From Halodurantibacterium daqingensis (GTDB lineage: Bacteria; Pseudomonadota; Alphaproteobacteria; Rhodobacterales; Rhodobacteraceae), in NCBI RefSeq assembly GCF_042666235.1, contig NZ_JBHTFQ010000008.1, forward strand, positions 1-64,000: a stretch of 64,000 nt of DNA. Direction: 5' to 3'. The translations under genes were made by a program, and so were the position numbers. The notes under the pieces are model-generated. The model worked only from the letters and a program-made list of their open reading frames with translations. It was not told where the DNA came from and ran no database searches. The stretch's first letter is position 1. Each line of letters begins with the position of its first letter. Positions 34,180 to 43,034 of this stretch are shown in pieces.

Positions 34180-36203
34180 CGGCCGCCGTGCATCTGGAAC
34201 GGGACGGCGATGTTGCCGTCCTGATCATCGACAACCCGCCCGTCAATGCCGGGTCGCAAGCGATCCGGGCGGCCCTTCTGGCGCGCATCGCCGAGGCCGG
34301 GGCGATGGAGGGTATCCGCGCGGGCGTTCTGATCGGCGCGGGCAAGACCTTCATCGCCGGGTCGGATCTGCGTGAATTCGACCTGCCGCTGGTTGCGCCG
34401 CAGCTTCCGGCGGTGATCGCCGCGCTTGAGGGCGCGGCAATGCCCTGGGTGGCGGCGCTGCATGGCGCGGCGCTTGGCGGCGGCTATGAGCTGGCGCTTG
34501 GCTGCGATGCGCGGATTGCGGCGCCGGGCACGGTGGTCGGCCTTCCGGAATGCGGGCTTGGCATCATCCCCGGCGCGGGTGGCACGCAGAAACTGCCGCG
34601 CCTGGTGGGGCGCGCGCGCGCCGTGCCGCTGATCTGCGGCGGCGAACGGGTGGCGGCCTCCGAGGCGCTGCGACTTGGCATGATCGACGCGATTGCCGCG
34701 GCCGATCTGCGGTCCGAGGCGGTGGCGCTGGCCCGGTCGGTAACCGGCAAGCGCCACGTCATCGCGCTGACCCCGCCCGAGGAGCCGGAGGGCGCCTTCG
34801 AGGCCGCCGCGCACAAGGCCGCGGCAAGGGGGCGCCAGCGCCCGCATATCCTGGCGGCCATTGCCCGGATCGGAACCGTGGGGCGGATTCCGCCCGCCGA
34901 AGGGCTTGCCGCCGAACGTGCGGCCTTCGAGGCGTTGCGCATCACCCCGGAGGCGCGGGCGTTGCGCCATGTCTTCTTTGCGGAACGTGCGGCGGCGCGG
35001 CCGGTTCTGGCGGAAAAGGTGCGGCCGCTGCCGGTGGCACGGCTCGGCGTCGTGGGCGCCGGCACGATGGGCGCGGGGATCGCGCTTGCCGCCCTGCGCA
35101 AGGGCCTTGCGGTCGTGCTGGTGGACAGCGATGCGGCAGCACTGGAGCGCGGCCGCGCGCGCATCGACGCCGATCTGGAGCGTCTGGGCCCGGAGGGCGC
35201 CGCAGCGGCGCGGGCAAGGCTGTCCGTCTCTGACGATCTGGCCGCGCTTGCGCCTTGCGACGTCATCATCGAGGCGGTGATCGAGGATCCGGGCGTCAAG
35301 GCGCAGGTCTTTGCGGCTATCGACGCGGTGGCGCGGCCCGATGCGGTTCTGGCCAGCAACACCTCGTATCTTGATATCGATGCGATCGCGGCGGCGACGG
35401 CGCGGCCCGGGTCCGTCTTGGGGCTGCATTTCTTCAGCCCTGCCCATGTGATGAGACTGCTCGAGGTGGTGCCGGGGGCTGCGACCTCGGCCCGGACGCT
35501 GGCCACCGGTTTCGCCGTGGCGGCGGCGCTTGGCAAACAGCCGGTTCAGGCCGGCAATGCCTTCGGTTTCATCGGCAACCGGATCTATGCCGCCTATCGC
35601 GCCGCCTGCGAATTCATGCTCGAGGATGGTGCCCTGCCGCAGGAGGTGGACGCGGCGCTTGAGGCGTTCGGTTTTGCCATGGGGCCCTTTGCGGTGGCCG
35701 ATCTGTCGGGGCTTGATATTGCCTGGCGGATGCGCCGGCAGCGCGCGGCCGGGCGTGATCCGCGCGCGCGCTATGTCGAGATCCCCGACCGGCTGTGCGA
35801 ACTGGGCCGGTTCGGGCGCAAGACGGGCGCGGGCTATTACCGCCATGTGAATGGCAAGGCGATCCCGGACTTCGAGGTCGAGGCGCTGGTCATCGCGGCA
35901 TCCGAGGCAAAGAGGATCGCACGGCGCGCGCTGTCGCAGGCCGAGATCCAGCGCCGTGCCCTTGCCGCCATCGTGAACGAGGCGGGGCTGGTGCTGGAAG
36001 AAGGCGTTGCCGCCCGGCCGGGCGATGTGGATGTGGTGCTGGTCAATGGCTATGGCTTTCCGCGCTGGACCGGCGGGCCCCTGCACTGGGCCGGCACCCG
36101 GGACCCCGATCAGTTGACAGACGACTGCGCCGAGGCGGCCAGGGCCGCCGGGCCGCAGCAGAAACGGGCCGATCTGCATGCGCTGGGGATCTGGGAACGC
36201 TAG
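34176..36203 (+). CDS. Enoyl-CoA hydratase/3-hydroxyacyl-CoA dehydrogenase fusion (FadJ/FadB-like)
   Basis: A 675-residue bifunctional beta-oxidation enzyme. The N-terminal crotonase domain has the oxyanion loops (FIAGSDLREF, GAALGGGYELAL) and both catalytic Glu positions (GYELAL, PECGLGIIPGAGGTQ). The NAD-binding domain begins at about residue 290 (GVVGAGTMGAGIA) and the C-terminal dehydrogenase domain includes FIGNRIYAAYRAACEFM and GFGRKTGAGYY-like RFGRKTGAGYY. It completes hydration and oxidation after the acyl-CoA dehydrogenase. No thiolase is encoded nearby. It overlaps the synthetase by four bases. Confidence 0.92.
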   Translation: MTAAVHLERDGDVAVLIIDNPPVNAGSQAIRAALLARIAEAGAMEGIRAGVLIGAGKTFIAGSDLREFDLPLVAPQLPAVIAALEGAAMPWVAALHGAALGGGYELALGCDARIAAPGTVVGLPECGLGIIPGAGGTQKLPRLVGRARAVPLICGGERVAASEALRLGMIDAIAAADLRSEAVALARSVTGKRHVIALTPPEEPEGAFEAAAHKAAARGRQRPHILAAIARIGTVGRIPPAEGLAAERAAFEALRITPEARALRHVFFAERAAARPVLAEKVRPLPVARLGVVGAGTMGAGIALAALRKGLAVVLVDSDAAALERGRARIDADLERLGPEGAAAARARLSVSDDLAALAPCDVIIEAVIEDPGVKAQVFAAIDAVARPDAVLASNTSYLDIDAIAAATARPGSVLGLHFFSPAHVMRLLEVVPGAATSARTLATGFAVAAALGKQPVQAGNAFGFIGNRIYAAYRAACEFMLEDGALPQEVDAALEAFGFAMGPFAVADLSGLDIAWRMRRQRAAGRDPRARYVEIPDRLCELGRFGRKTGAGYYRHVNGKAIPDFEVEALVIAASEAKRIARRALSQAEIQRRALAAIVNEAGLVLEEGVAARPGDVDVVLVNGYGFPRWTGGPLHWAGTRDPDQLTDDCAEAARAAGPQQKRADLHALGIWER

Positions 36204-36850
36204 CTGCGCTGCATCACGGCAATGAGCGCGCAAGGCCTGGGCCAGTTTGCCAACAGCGCAGATCGCTCACAAGGCGCCGCGCTGCCGGAAGCAGGCGCCG
36301 CGTCTTGTCGCGGACGAGACGGTTGCCGGAACGGGTCGGTTCCTGCACGGCCGCAGCACCGGTTCGCGCTGTTGCTGCCGGTTGTCGGCGGCCCTGCGGC
36401 AGATGGCACGGTGTGCGGGCTGTTGCCACCTCGCGCAGGAACGGGGGGAAGCGGCGCAGCGCAAGCCAGTACAGCACCAGCCCGATCGCCAGAAGGGCAA
36501 GGAACTGCGGCCAGACCGTGCGAGGCTCGGTGCCGCAGAACAGGATGCCCTGCGACAGGATGATGGGACGGGTGCTCGGGTCCGGGCCGAGCAGTTCCGG
36601 CGCGGTTTCGGCGTTGCCGAGGGCCGGTCTGTTCTCAGGCCCGATGTCGGACTTCGGCCGGACGATGAAAATGAAACCCGGTTGGCAAACCTGCCTGACT
36701 CGCCGTGCGTTCCTGCGAAACACTAACATAATCTTCATTCACGGGTTGAAACGCTCCGGTGGTGCGCGCTGTCCTGAAGCGCGACTTTTGGTGCCTGACA
36801 AGGGGTTTAGGCCTGAAAGCACACTGCGAGCAAAGATCCGCCAGAGCCAC
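36204..36850. other. Degenerate region after the beta-oxidation operon
   Basis: No intact gene. The minus strand holds a membrane-protein-like fragment at 36425-36560, and the rest is unassigned sequence leading into the insertion-sequence relics. Confidence 0.45.
36425..36560 (-). pseudogene. Possible ABC-2 type permease C-terminal fragment
   Basis: WPQFLALLAIGLVLYWLALRRF, ending in a short charged tail, resembles the last membrane helix and end of ABC-2 type export permeases. The upstream part has no recognisable membrane pattern. The assignment rests on one helix, so it is weak. Confidence 0.25.
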
Positions 36851-36851
36851 C

Positions 36852-36960
36852 TCTTCCGTTCGGAACGCCGCAAGATTGAACGTTGGCGGCAGGCCAATGT
36901 CACCCCTGACGAGATGGCGCACAGGCTTGGCCGGCATCGTTCGACGATTTTTCATGTTCA
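36852..36960 (+). pseudogene. IS30-family transposase, N-terminal remnant
   Basis: LFRSERRKIERWRQANVTPD followed by EMAHRLGRHRSTIF is the N-terminal helix-turn-helix of IS30 transposases (LTLEERRKIERWRHAKVSPDEMARxLGRHRSTIFRELKR). The frame continues only briefly. A matching C-terminal piece on the same strand lies at 37800-37980, beyond an inverted IS256 relic. Confidence 0.65.
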
Positions 36961-37004
36961 CGTCCGTCAAGCTGGTATTATTTCCCGCTGAGGGCATGAT
37001 CAGG

Positions 37005-37770
37005 CGGCTTTCGTGGTTATGCTGGGAATGGGGTCGATCTCCTCTGTCGATCCTTGCGAGGGCCTCGATGATCGCGTAGCGGCTCGAGGTCTGCCCTTCG
37101 TTGTTCTCCTCGGACAGCACGGCGCCGATCTGGCGCATGATGGAGGCCTCGTTCGGGAAGCTCCCGACGACATCGGCGCGGCGCTTCACTTCCTTGTTCA
37201 GGCGCTCGATCGGATTGGTGGAATGCAGCCTGGTGCGGTGCTGGCGCGGGAAGGACAGGAAGGCCGGCACGTTGTGCCGCTGGTGTCCATGAAGTCTGCA
37301 AGCCTGGGCCGACGCGGGCGCAGCTGTTCGGACAGCTTGTGCCAGGTTTCGCCGGCATGGGCGCGGTGCGGCTGGTCGAAGGCCTTGCGGATCGCGGCGG
37401 CGACCCCGCTGTGCTGGCCGCGGGAGACATGGGCCAGAGCGTTGCGCATCCAGTGAGCGCGGCAGCGCTATCATGTCGCCTCCAGGACCCGGGCGATGGC
37501 CGCCTTGAGCCCTGTGTGGGCGGCGCTGATCCCCGCCTGACCCCGCCAGGGCCGCGGGCAGGCAGAGCGCGCAGGAACCCGGCCCAGAAGGTCTCGGCTT
37601 CCGAGGGGCCGATGCCCAGGCCGATGATCTCGCGGCGGCCTTCGGTAGTGGCGGCCACAGCGATTATGGCGGCGACCGCATGCGCCCGCCCCGGCGGACC
37701 TTCAGACAGGTGGGGTCCCGCGAGAGGGCACCGGTGAGGGCGCCATCGGTTCAAGCCCAGTGGCGAACAG
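37005..37770 (-). pseudogene. IS256-family transposase remnant
   Basis: In several frames the minus strand gives the IS256 core. It begins with VAATTEGRREIIGLGIGPSE and AETFWAGFLRAL (about 37660-37560), continues as MRNALAHVSRGQHSGVAAAI with RKAFDQPHRAHAGETWHKL (37449-37330), and ends with FPRQHRTRLHSTNPIERLNK and EVKRRADVVGSFPNEASI (about 37250-37140). At least three frameshifts and missing N-terminal sequence show it is dead. It sits between the two IS30 pieces. Confidence 0.7.
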
Positions 37771-37799
37771 GTCCCTCGCCGGTCAGCGGGGCCGGTTCG

Positions 37800-37980
37800 G
37801 GAACGCGCCGACCCGAACACGCTTTCCCAGGAGCGGTTTCGTCAGCTCTGCGGGCCTCAGTGCCACGCCGCGTACGAGCTCGGCTTCCGCACCCCTGCCG
37901 AGCTGTTCAAGGCCGACCTGCTTGGGCGCGGCTACCGAAGGGAAAAACTCTCCGGGCAACCATGGTCGCCTTTGGGCTAG
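37800..37980 (+). pseudogene. IS30-family transposase, C-terminal remnant
   Basis: TLSQERFRQLCGPQCHAAYE followed by LGFRTPAELFKADLLGRGY matches the end of IS30 transposases, where a GYRTPAEAF-like motif closes the catalytic domain. It stops at 37980. With 36852-36960 it appears to be the other end of one IS30-type gene; the catalytic middle is missing. Confidence 0.5.
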
Positions 37981-38239
37981 CGCGTCCATCTTGTCTTTCA
38001 TTCTGTCAGCCATTTTCGAGGCTGTCGAAGCACCCTCCGAGACGTGAGATCAAGGGATACCGGAACCTTCCGCGCACCCTCGCGCCAGAAAGACGGTAAG
38101 CAGGAGCATCTGCCGCTTGCAGGCCGTGGCAGGCCCGGCGGGCGCTGGTCGCCGGGGTCAGTGGGTGCAGAAGTGCGGGGACAATGGGCATGCGGGATGA
38201 TTTCTGCCGTCGCTGGGCGACGCCGGCCTGCGGGGCGGC

Positions 38240-39211
38240 TCAGCCGTCGCGATGAGCATCCTGGTTCGAAAACGACTGCGACATCGCGTTCACGCAAAGC
38301 CCGTAGAGATGACGCACATGCGGGTTGTTCTCCAGGAATGCGCTGCATGCGAAATGGACGCTCACCGGCTCGATCCCCGTAAGCAGGATACGACCGACGC
38401 CGTGATCGCCTTGCCCCACGCTCCATTCCGGGACGATGGCATAGCCGAGGCCCTTTTCGACGAGACGCGTGATGCTGGTACTGCCCGAGGCTGTCGTGGT
38501 GACCCGGGGCGACTGACCCATGCGCCGCGTCAGATAGGCCAGAACGATGGTGCGGATCGTCTGGCTGGGCTCGTAGGTGATGAAGGGCCGATCACTGAAA
38601 CCCGAGAGGTCGGCCTCGGTCAGGTCGCGGTCGCTCCAGGCGCGCGGGTAGATAAGGGCCAGCCGATAGGCGCCGATCAACTGCTGGGTGATCGAGGCAT
38701 TGCTGAAACTGCGCTCGCTCACCGCCGCATCCAGGGAGCCGTCCAGCATCAGCTGTTCAAGCGTCGTGTCGCGCTCAAGGAACGCCAGTTCGATATCCGG
38801 CTCGGTTTCGCGAAAATGGCGGATGATATCCGGGAAGAAATGGTGGAACAGCGCCTGCGGAACGCCCACGCGCAGAATGGTACGCGCGTCTCGCAACAGG
38901 ATGCGGATGCGCGACAGGATGGTGTCCAGTTCCTTGCCAAGGCTTTGATAAAGCGCCTTTCCCTGCGGCGTCAGCGCCACACGTCGCGCGCCCTTGTCGG
39001 TTTCAAGAAGACGCGCGCCATACATCTGTTCCAGGCGGCGGACATGGTTGGCAGCGGTCTGGAACGAGATGTTGAGTTCGCGTGCAGCCGCGGAAAAAGA
39101 ACCCGTCCGGGCCACCAGATGGAAGCTTTGCAACAGCAGAATATCGATCTTGACGCGACCGGTGTCGCCCTGCCCTTCCATGGAGCCGATGTTGTCACCG
39201 GAATCAGCCAT
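38240..39211 (-). CDS. LysR-type transcriptional regulator
   Basis: A 323-residue regulator. The helix-turn-helix lies at about residues 20-70 (LLLQSFHLVARTGSFSAAARELNISFQTAANHVRRLEQMYGARLLE), followed by a linker helix and an effector domain (ILRVGVPQALFHHFFPDIIRHF, VEKGLGYAIVPEWSV). I start it at 39211, eight bases inside the upstream dehydrogenase gene, so it is the last gene of the amino-acid import operon. It may control that operon and the divergent catabolic operon at 43035. The inverted repeat at 42922-42939 is a candidate site. Confidence 0.87.
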   Translation of the reverse strand: MADSGDNIGSMEGQGDTGRVKIDILLLQSFHLVARTGSFSAAARELNISFQTAANHVRRLEQMYGARLLETDKGARRVALTPQGKALYQSLGKELDTILSRIRILLRDARTILRVGVPQALFHHFFPDIIRHFRETEPDIELAFLERDTTLEQLMLDGSLDAAVSERSFSNASITQQLIGAYRLALIYPRAWSDRDLTEADLSGFSDRPFITYEPSQTIRTIVLAYLTRRMGQSPRVTTTASGSTSITRLVEKGLGYAIVPEWSVGQGDHGVGRILLTGIEPVSVHFACSAFLENNPHVRHLYGLCVNAMSQSFSNQDAHRDG

Positions 39212-40325
39212 AGGCAATACTGTTCTTGTCGGCCCCGGCCCCGACCGCCGCTATGGCCAAGGGCGCAAAGAAGGGGCTTTGTTCCAGCAGGCGCGGCGAG
39301 ACTGCTGCCTGTGACAGGAATCCTGCGCGGTTAAGGACGCCCCGGCACAAGAGATCGGCCATCGCGCAGACATGCGCGGCGGTGGCCATCACCCCCGCAC
39401 TGCACCAGGCACCATCCGGACCGGGTTGCATGGGGATCACCTGCTCGAACCATTCCCGGGCTCCGTCGGCGCGGATGATGTCCAGCGCGATCAGCACGCG
39501 GTCTTCGTCGATGGGGGGCAACCCGTTCATCAGCAGGGAACGCAATTGATGGCGCCGCTGCGCAAGGCCAAGATCGTCAATCAGGAAGCGCATGTAATCC
39601 AGGTGCCCCGGATAGCGCAGCGTCTTGAACACCAACCCGTCAACCGCCACTTCGGGCGCGCGCACCAGCGCGTCAAGGCTGCCCGCCGTCGTGAAGCTTT
39701 CGAAGGCCTCGCCCGCCAACACCACGCTTTCCAGTTCGGCCAGTGGCGATAATGTCACCTGACGGCCCTCGCGAATGGCGAGGCAGGGACTGAAGTATTC
39801 CACGAGCAGTCCGTCGATGCCCAGAAGGTTGCCATAGCCCAGCCGGTTCACCCGTCGCGTCGGCAAGACACCCACATGCGCCGTTACCTGCGCGCCGGGG
39901 CCGGCGCTGCGCATCCTCTCGGCGGTCAAGGCCGTGACATAACCGGGCGCAAGGCCGCAGGCCGGCACGAAGCACTGCCTGGCACCTTCAGCCAGCCGGG
40001 CGATTTCCGCGGTCGATCCGGGGTTTTCGGAAATGTCCAGATAGTGACAACCCACATCATGGGCGATGCGGGCGATGTCGGTCGTGTTCGCCCAGACGTC
40101 GCCCGCCATGATGATCGCCGAAAGGCCCGACAACTGGCCATCAGGCGCGGCCGACAGGTTGGCGACGGTGCGTTGAACCGAAGGCAGAAGCGGCAGCGTG
40201 CTGTGGCCGGGTTCAGGATCAGGCGCCGAAAGCAGAACCGCATAGCGCGGATCGACGGCCAGGGTGTTGGCGATGGCGTGCGCCATGCGGCCCGCACCAT
40301 GAACAAGGATCTGATGACGCCCCAT
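39204..40325 (-). CDS. Saccharopine reductase/lysine 6-dehydrogenase-like oxidoreductase
   Basis: A 373-residue protein of the saccharopine dehydrogenase superfamily: an N-terminal Rossmann loop (ILVHGAGRMAHAIAN), GCHYLDISENP in the middle, CGLAPGYVTAL, and the KTLRYPGHLDYMRFLIDDLGL segment shared with lysine 6-dehydrogenases. Such enzymes oxidise or reduce amino groups next to semialdehydes or cyclic imines. It follows the ABC ATPase by 11 bases. I prefer the ATG at 40325 (purine-rich GAGGG/GGGGG upstream) to a GTG nine bases earlier. Its place behind an amino-acid importer suggests a catabolic role on the imported compound. Confidence 0.72.
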   Translation of the reverse strand: MGRHQILVHGAGRMAHAIANTLAVDPRYAVLLSAPDPEPGHSTLPLLPSVQRTVANLSAAPDGQLSGLSAIIMAGDVWANTTDIARIAHDVGCHYLDISENPGSTAEIARLAEGARQCFVPACGLAPGYVTALTAERMRSAGPGAQVTAHVGVLPTRRVNRLGYGNLLGIDGLLVEYFSPCLAIREGRQVTLSPLAELESVVLAGEAFESFTTAGSLDALVRAPEVAVDGLVFKTLRYPGHLDYMRFLIDDLGLAQRRHQLRSLLMNGLPPIDEDRVLIALDIIRADGAREWFEQVIPMQPGPDGAWCSAGVMATAAHVCAMADLLCRGVLNRAGFLSQAAVSPRLLEQSPFFAPLAIAAVGAGADKNSIAYG

Positions 40326-40336
40326 CCCCCGCACCC

Positions 40337-41134
40337 TCAGCCGTGGAAACGCGACAGGAAACCGCGCAGCCGCTCGGACTTCGGATTGCGCAGGATGCCC
40401 TCGGGCGAGCCCTCTTCGGCGATGACACCGCCTTCCATGAAGATCACGCGGTTGGCCACTTCGGCGGCAAAACCCATTTCATGGGTCACAAGCACCATCG
40501 TCATGCCCCCATCGGCCAGCTTGCGGATCACGGCCAGCACCTCGCCCACCAGTTCAGGATCAAGTGCGCTGGTCACCTCGTCCAGCAGCAGCATGTCGGG
40601 GCGCATGGCAAGCGCCCGCGCAATCGCCACACGCTGTTTCTGCCCGCCCGACAGATGCGCCGGATAGGCGCCACGCTTGTCGGCAAGGCCCACCTGCGCA
40701 AGAAGTTCCAGCGCATGTTCCTCGGCGCTGGCGCGGCTTTCGCCCAGCACCACCCGGGGGCCGCGGGTGATGTTGTCGAGCACGGTCATGTGCGGAAACA
40801 GATTGAAATGCTGGAACACCATGCCGACATGCCGGCGCAGCTTGCCCATGCCGATGGATCCCGCCTGGTCACGAAAGCGCCGGGCCACCGGCTGGCCGCG
40901 GAAGGTCAATGTGCCGCCCGTGGGAACCTCGAGCATGTTCATGCAACGGATCAGCGTCGATTTGCCTGATCCCGAAGGCCCGATCAACGCCAGCACGTCG
41001 CCGGGCGGCACCGAAAGGTCAATCCCCTTCAGCACATCCAGCTTTCCGAAGGACTTTTTCAGACCGCGCAGTTCCATCACCGGCTGGGCCGACGAAATGC
41101 GCGCGTTGGGTTGTTCAAGAACTGCCATTGTCAT
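40337..41134 (-). CDS. Polar amino-acid ABC transporter ATPase
   Basis: A 265-residue ATPase of the GlnQ/HisP group: Walker A GPSGSGKST, Q-loop VFQHFNLFPHMT, signature LSGGQKQRVAIARAL and Walker B MLLLDEVTSALD. It works with the permease encoded upstream, 12 bases away, and the binding protein at 41887. Confidence 0.93.
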   Translation of the reverse strand: MTMAVLEQPNARISSAQPVMELRGLKKSFGKLDVLKGIDLSVPPGDVLALIGPSGSGKSTLIRCMNMLEVPTGGTLTFRGQPVARRFRDQAGSIGMGKLRRHVGMVFQHFNLFPHMTVLDNITRGPRVVLGESRASAEEHALELLAQVGLADKRGAYPAHLSGGQKQRVAIARALAMRPDMLLLDEVTSALDPELVGEVLAVIRKLADGGMTMVLVTHEMGFAAEVANRVIFMEGGVIAEEGSPEGILRNPKSERLRGFLSRFHG

Positions 41135-41146
41135 GGTCCTTCTGGC

Positions 41147-41809
41147 TCAGTCACTGCGGCGCATGCGACGTTCGAAATGATCGGCGACCTGCGTCAGCGG
41201 GAACAGCATGGCGAAATAGAGAACGGCCGTCAGTGTATATGCCTCAAGCGGGCGATAGGTGGCGCTGTTGACCATGGCGGTCATGTAGGTGAGTTCCGCA
41301 ACCGAGATCGCATAGAGCAGCGAAGTGTTCTTCACCTGGATCACCGACTGGTTGATATAGGCGGGCAACATCTTCTTCAGCGCTTGCGGCAGGATGATAT
41401 TGACCATGGTCTGCACCTGCGACATGCCGACCGCCTGCGCCGCTTCGGATTGGCCCTTGTCAACCGCCAGGATGCCGCCGCGGAAAATCTCGGCATAGAA
41501 GGCCCCCACGTAAAGCGACAGCACCATCAACCCCGCCACGCTGTTCGAGATCGAAAATCCCAGCAGCATCGGCAGCGCGTAATAGGCCCAGAGGATCTGC
41601 ACCAGCAAAGGCGTGCAGCGGAAAACCTCCTGATAGCTGCGCGCCGCCAGACGCAGAACCCTGAATCGCGACAGCCGCGCAAAGCAGGTCAGAAGGCCCA
41701 CGCCGGTGCCGATCGCGATTGATCCGATCGTGTAGAGGAAGGTCAGCCATACTCCCCACATGAACAGGTCCAGCGACATCAGAACCGTATAGAAATCCCA
41801 GTTATACAT
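41147..41809 (-). CDS. Polar amino-acid ABC transporter permease
   Basis: A 220-residue HisM/GlnP-type permease with five membrane segments. It has the CTPLLVQILWAYYALPMLLG motif and the EAA loop (RGGILAVDKGQSEAAQAVGMSQVQTM followed by LPQALKKMLPAYINQ). Only one permease gene is present, so a homodimer is expected. Confidence 0.93.
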   Translation of the reverse strand: MYNWDFYTVLMSLDLFMWGVWLTFLYTIGSIAIGTGVGLLTCFARLSRFRVLRLAARSYQEVFRCTPLLVQILWAYYALPMLLGFSISNSVAGLMVLSLYVGAFYAEIFRGGILAVDKGQSEAAQAVGMSQVQTMVNIILPQALKKMLPAYINQSVIQVKNTSLLYAISVAELTYMTAMVNSATYRPLEAYTLTAVLYFAMLFPLTQVADHFERRMRRSD

Positions 41810-41886
41810 CGGCGGGGCGCCCTTTCTTGTGTCATGTCTTGCGGATGCAGGAACGGCCAGGCCCGTGCGACCCGGCCACCTTGGCC

Positions 41887-42720
41887 TCAGCCGCCAAAGT
41901 CGAAGCCCGCCGGCAGGTCCTCCATGGTGATGCCGAAGGGCTCCATCCCGCCGACAATCCAGGTCTGGTTGTTGCCCATCTGACGGTTGTAGGTTGCCCA
42001 GGCCGAAACGAAGGTCTTGAACTGTTCGTCGGCGTCATAGTTGATGCCGATCACCGAGGGCGACGAAAGGCGCGGCTCGGGCACATGGATGTCGCCGATC
42101 GCCGGGTTGCGGCTGCGCATGACCATCGAGTTCAGCACCGTGTTGATCAGCGCGTCGGCCCGGCCGGTGGCCACGGCGATCACCGCCTCGTCGCGGGTCT
42201 GGAAGCGAAGCATGTTGGCGCGCGGCAGATAGGCGCGGGCGATGTTGTCCTGCGCGGACCCGGTATCAACCGCGATGGTGATCTCGGGCGAGTTGAGATC
42301 GGCCCAGGAGGCCGAGGCGAGTTCGGCCTTGGGCGAAACGATCACGAAGCTGTTGTAATAGGTCGGTTCCGAAAAGTAGATCGACAGCGCCCGTGCCGGC
42401 AAGGCGGTCAGCGCGAAGGCAAGATCGACGCGTCCCGACTGGATGTCGAGGATCGAGTTTGCCCAGCTCGATTCCACCATCTCCAGTTCGACGCCGAGCG
42501 TTTCGGCCATGTCGGCGGCCATATCCACCACAAAGCCCGACCATTCGCCGGTGCGGATGTCACGGACGAAGTAAGGCGCCTCGGTCGGGATGCCGGCAAC
42601 GCGCAGAACCCCCCGTTCGCGGATCTGGTCGACGGTTCCCTGCGCCTCGGCACTCTGGCCCAGCGACAGCGATGCGGCCACCGCGACCAAGCCCGCCATC
42701 ATGTTTCTCAAGATCGACAT
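41887..42720 (-). CDS. Polar amino-acid ABC transporter, substrate-binding protein
   Basis: A 277-residue family-3 solute-binding protein from the ATG at 42720 (GGAGG upstream). The signal peptide ends near GQSAEAQG. The body has the domain I start IRERGVLRVAGIPTEAPYFVRD, SGFVVDMAADMAETLGVELEMV, and GRADALINTVLNSMVM. It is the first gene of the importer operon. The ligand cannot be told, but the catabolic genes around it suggest a basic or cyclic amino acid. Confidence 0.92.
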   Translation of the reverse strand: MSILRNMMAGLVAVAASLSLGQSAEAQGTVDQIRERGVLRVAGIPTEAPYFVRDIRTGEWSGFVVDMAADMAETLGVELEMVESSWANSILDIQSGRVDLAFALTALPARALSIYFSEPTYYNSFVIVSPKAELASASWADLNSPEITIAVDTGSAQDNIARAYLPRANMLRFQTRDEAVIAVATGRADALINTVLNSMVMRSRNPAIGDIHVPEPRLSSPSVIGINYDADEQFKTFVSAWATYNRQMGNNQTWIVGGMEPFGITMEDLPAGFDFGG

Positions 42721-43034
42721 TTCGCTAACCTCCTGTTGACTGCGGCCAGTTTTGGCTCGCTCAATTCCTCCCCGCGCCGTGAGGTGGCGGGTAACGTCAG
42801 GGCATCGCGTTTCGCGCTTCCGTTCAATACAATTATGCTGTGCTGACTTACAACAAAGTTGGAATATGAAGCCGGGTGGTTTGGATGTTATGGCCGTGTT
42901 TCGCTTCATTCCCGCATTGTAATGCAAATTTTTTAGCATGTGAGAGAGAGGAATTTATATCGCGGCGTTGAATTTGCGTGACTAACCTTTGCCCTGACGC
43001 CCGCATATTCCATGCCGGGCAGGGGGCCAGATGG
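42721..43034. promoter_or_regulatory. Divergent promoter region of the amino-acid import and oxidation operons
   Basis: This 314-bp gap is much more AT-rich than its surroundings and separates the two operons. A CATAAT on the minus strand near 42832-42837 could be a -10 for the importer. The dyad at 42922-42939 is a candidate LysR site. Confidence 0.5.
42922..42939. promoter_or_regulatory. Candidate LysR-type binding site
   Basis: ATGCAAATTTTTTAGCAT has 4-bp inverted ends around an AT-rich 10-base centre, close to the T-N11-A layout LysR regulators use. It is 96 bases upstream of the oxidase start. Confidence 0.35.

Noticed and set aside
33906..36233. A 775-codon minus-strand frame opposite the synthetase and FadJ-like genes
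   Set aside because: It is an antisense shadow. The plus strand has strong family motifs throughout and the reverse frame has none.
36214..36738. A complete minus-strand membrane protein gene
   Set aside because: Only one helix near the middle is membrane-like. The start overlaps other debris and the tail has no family pattern, so only a weak fragment is listed.
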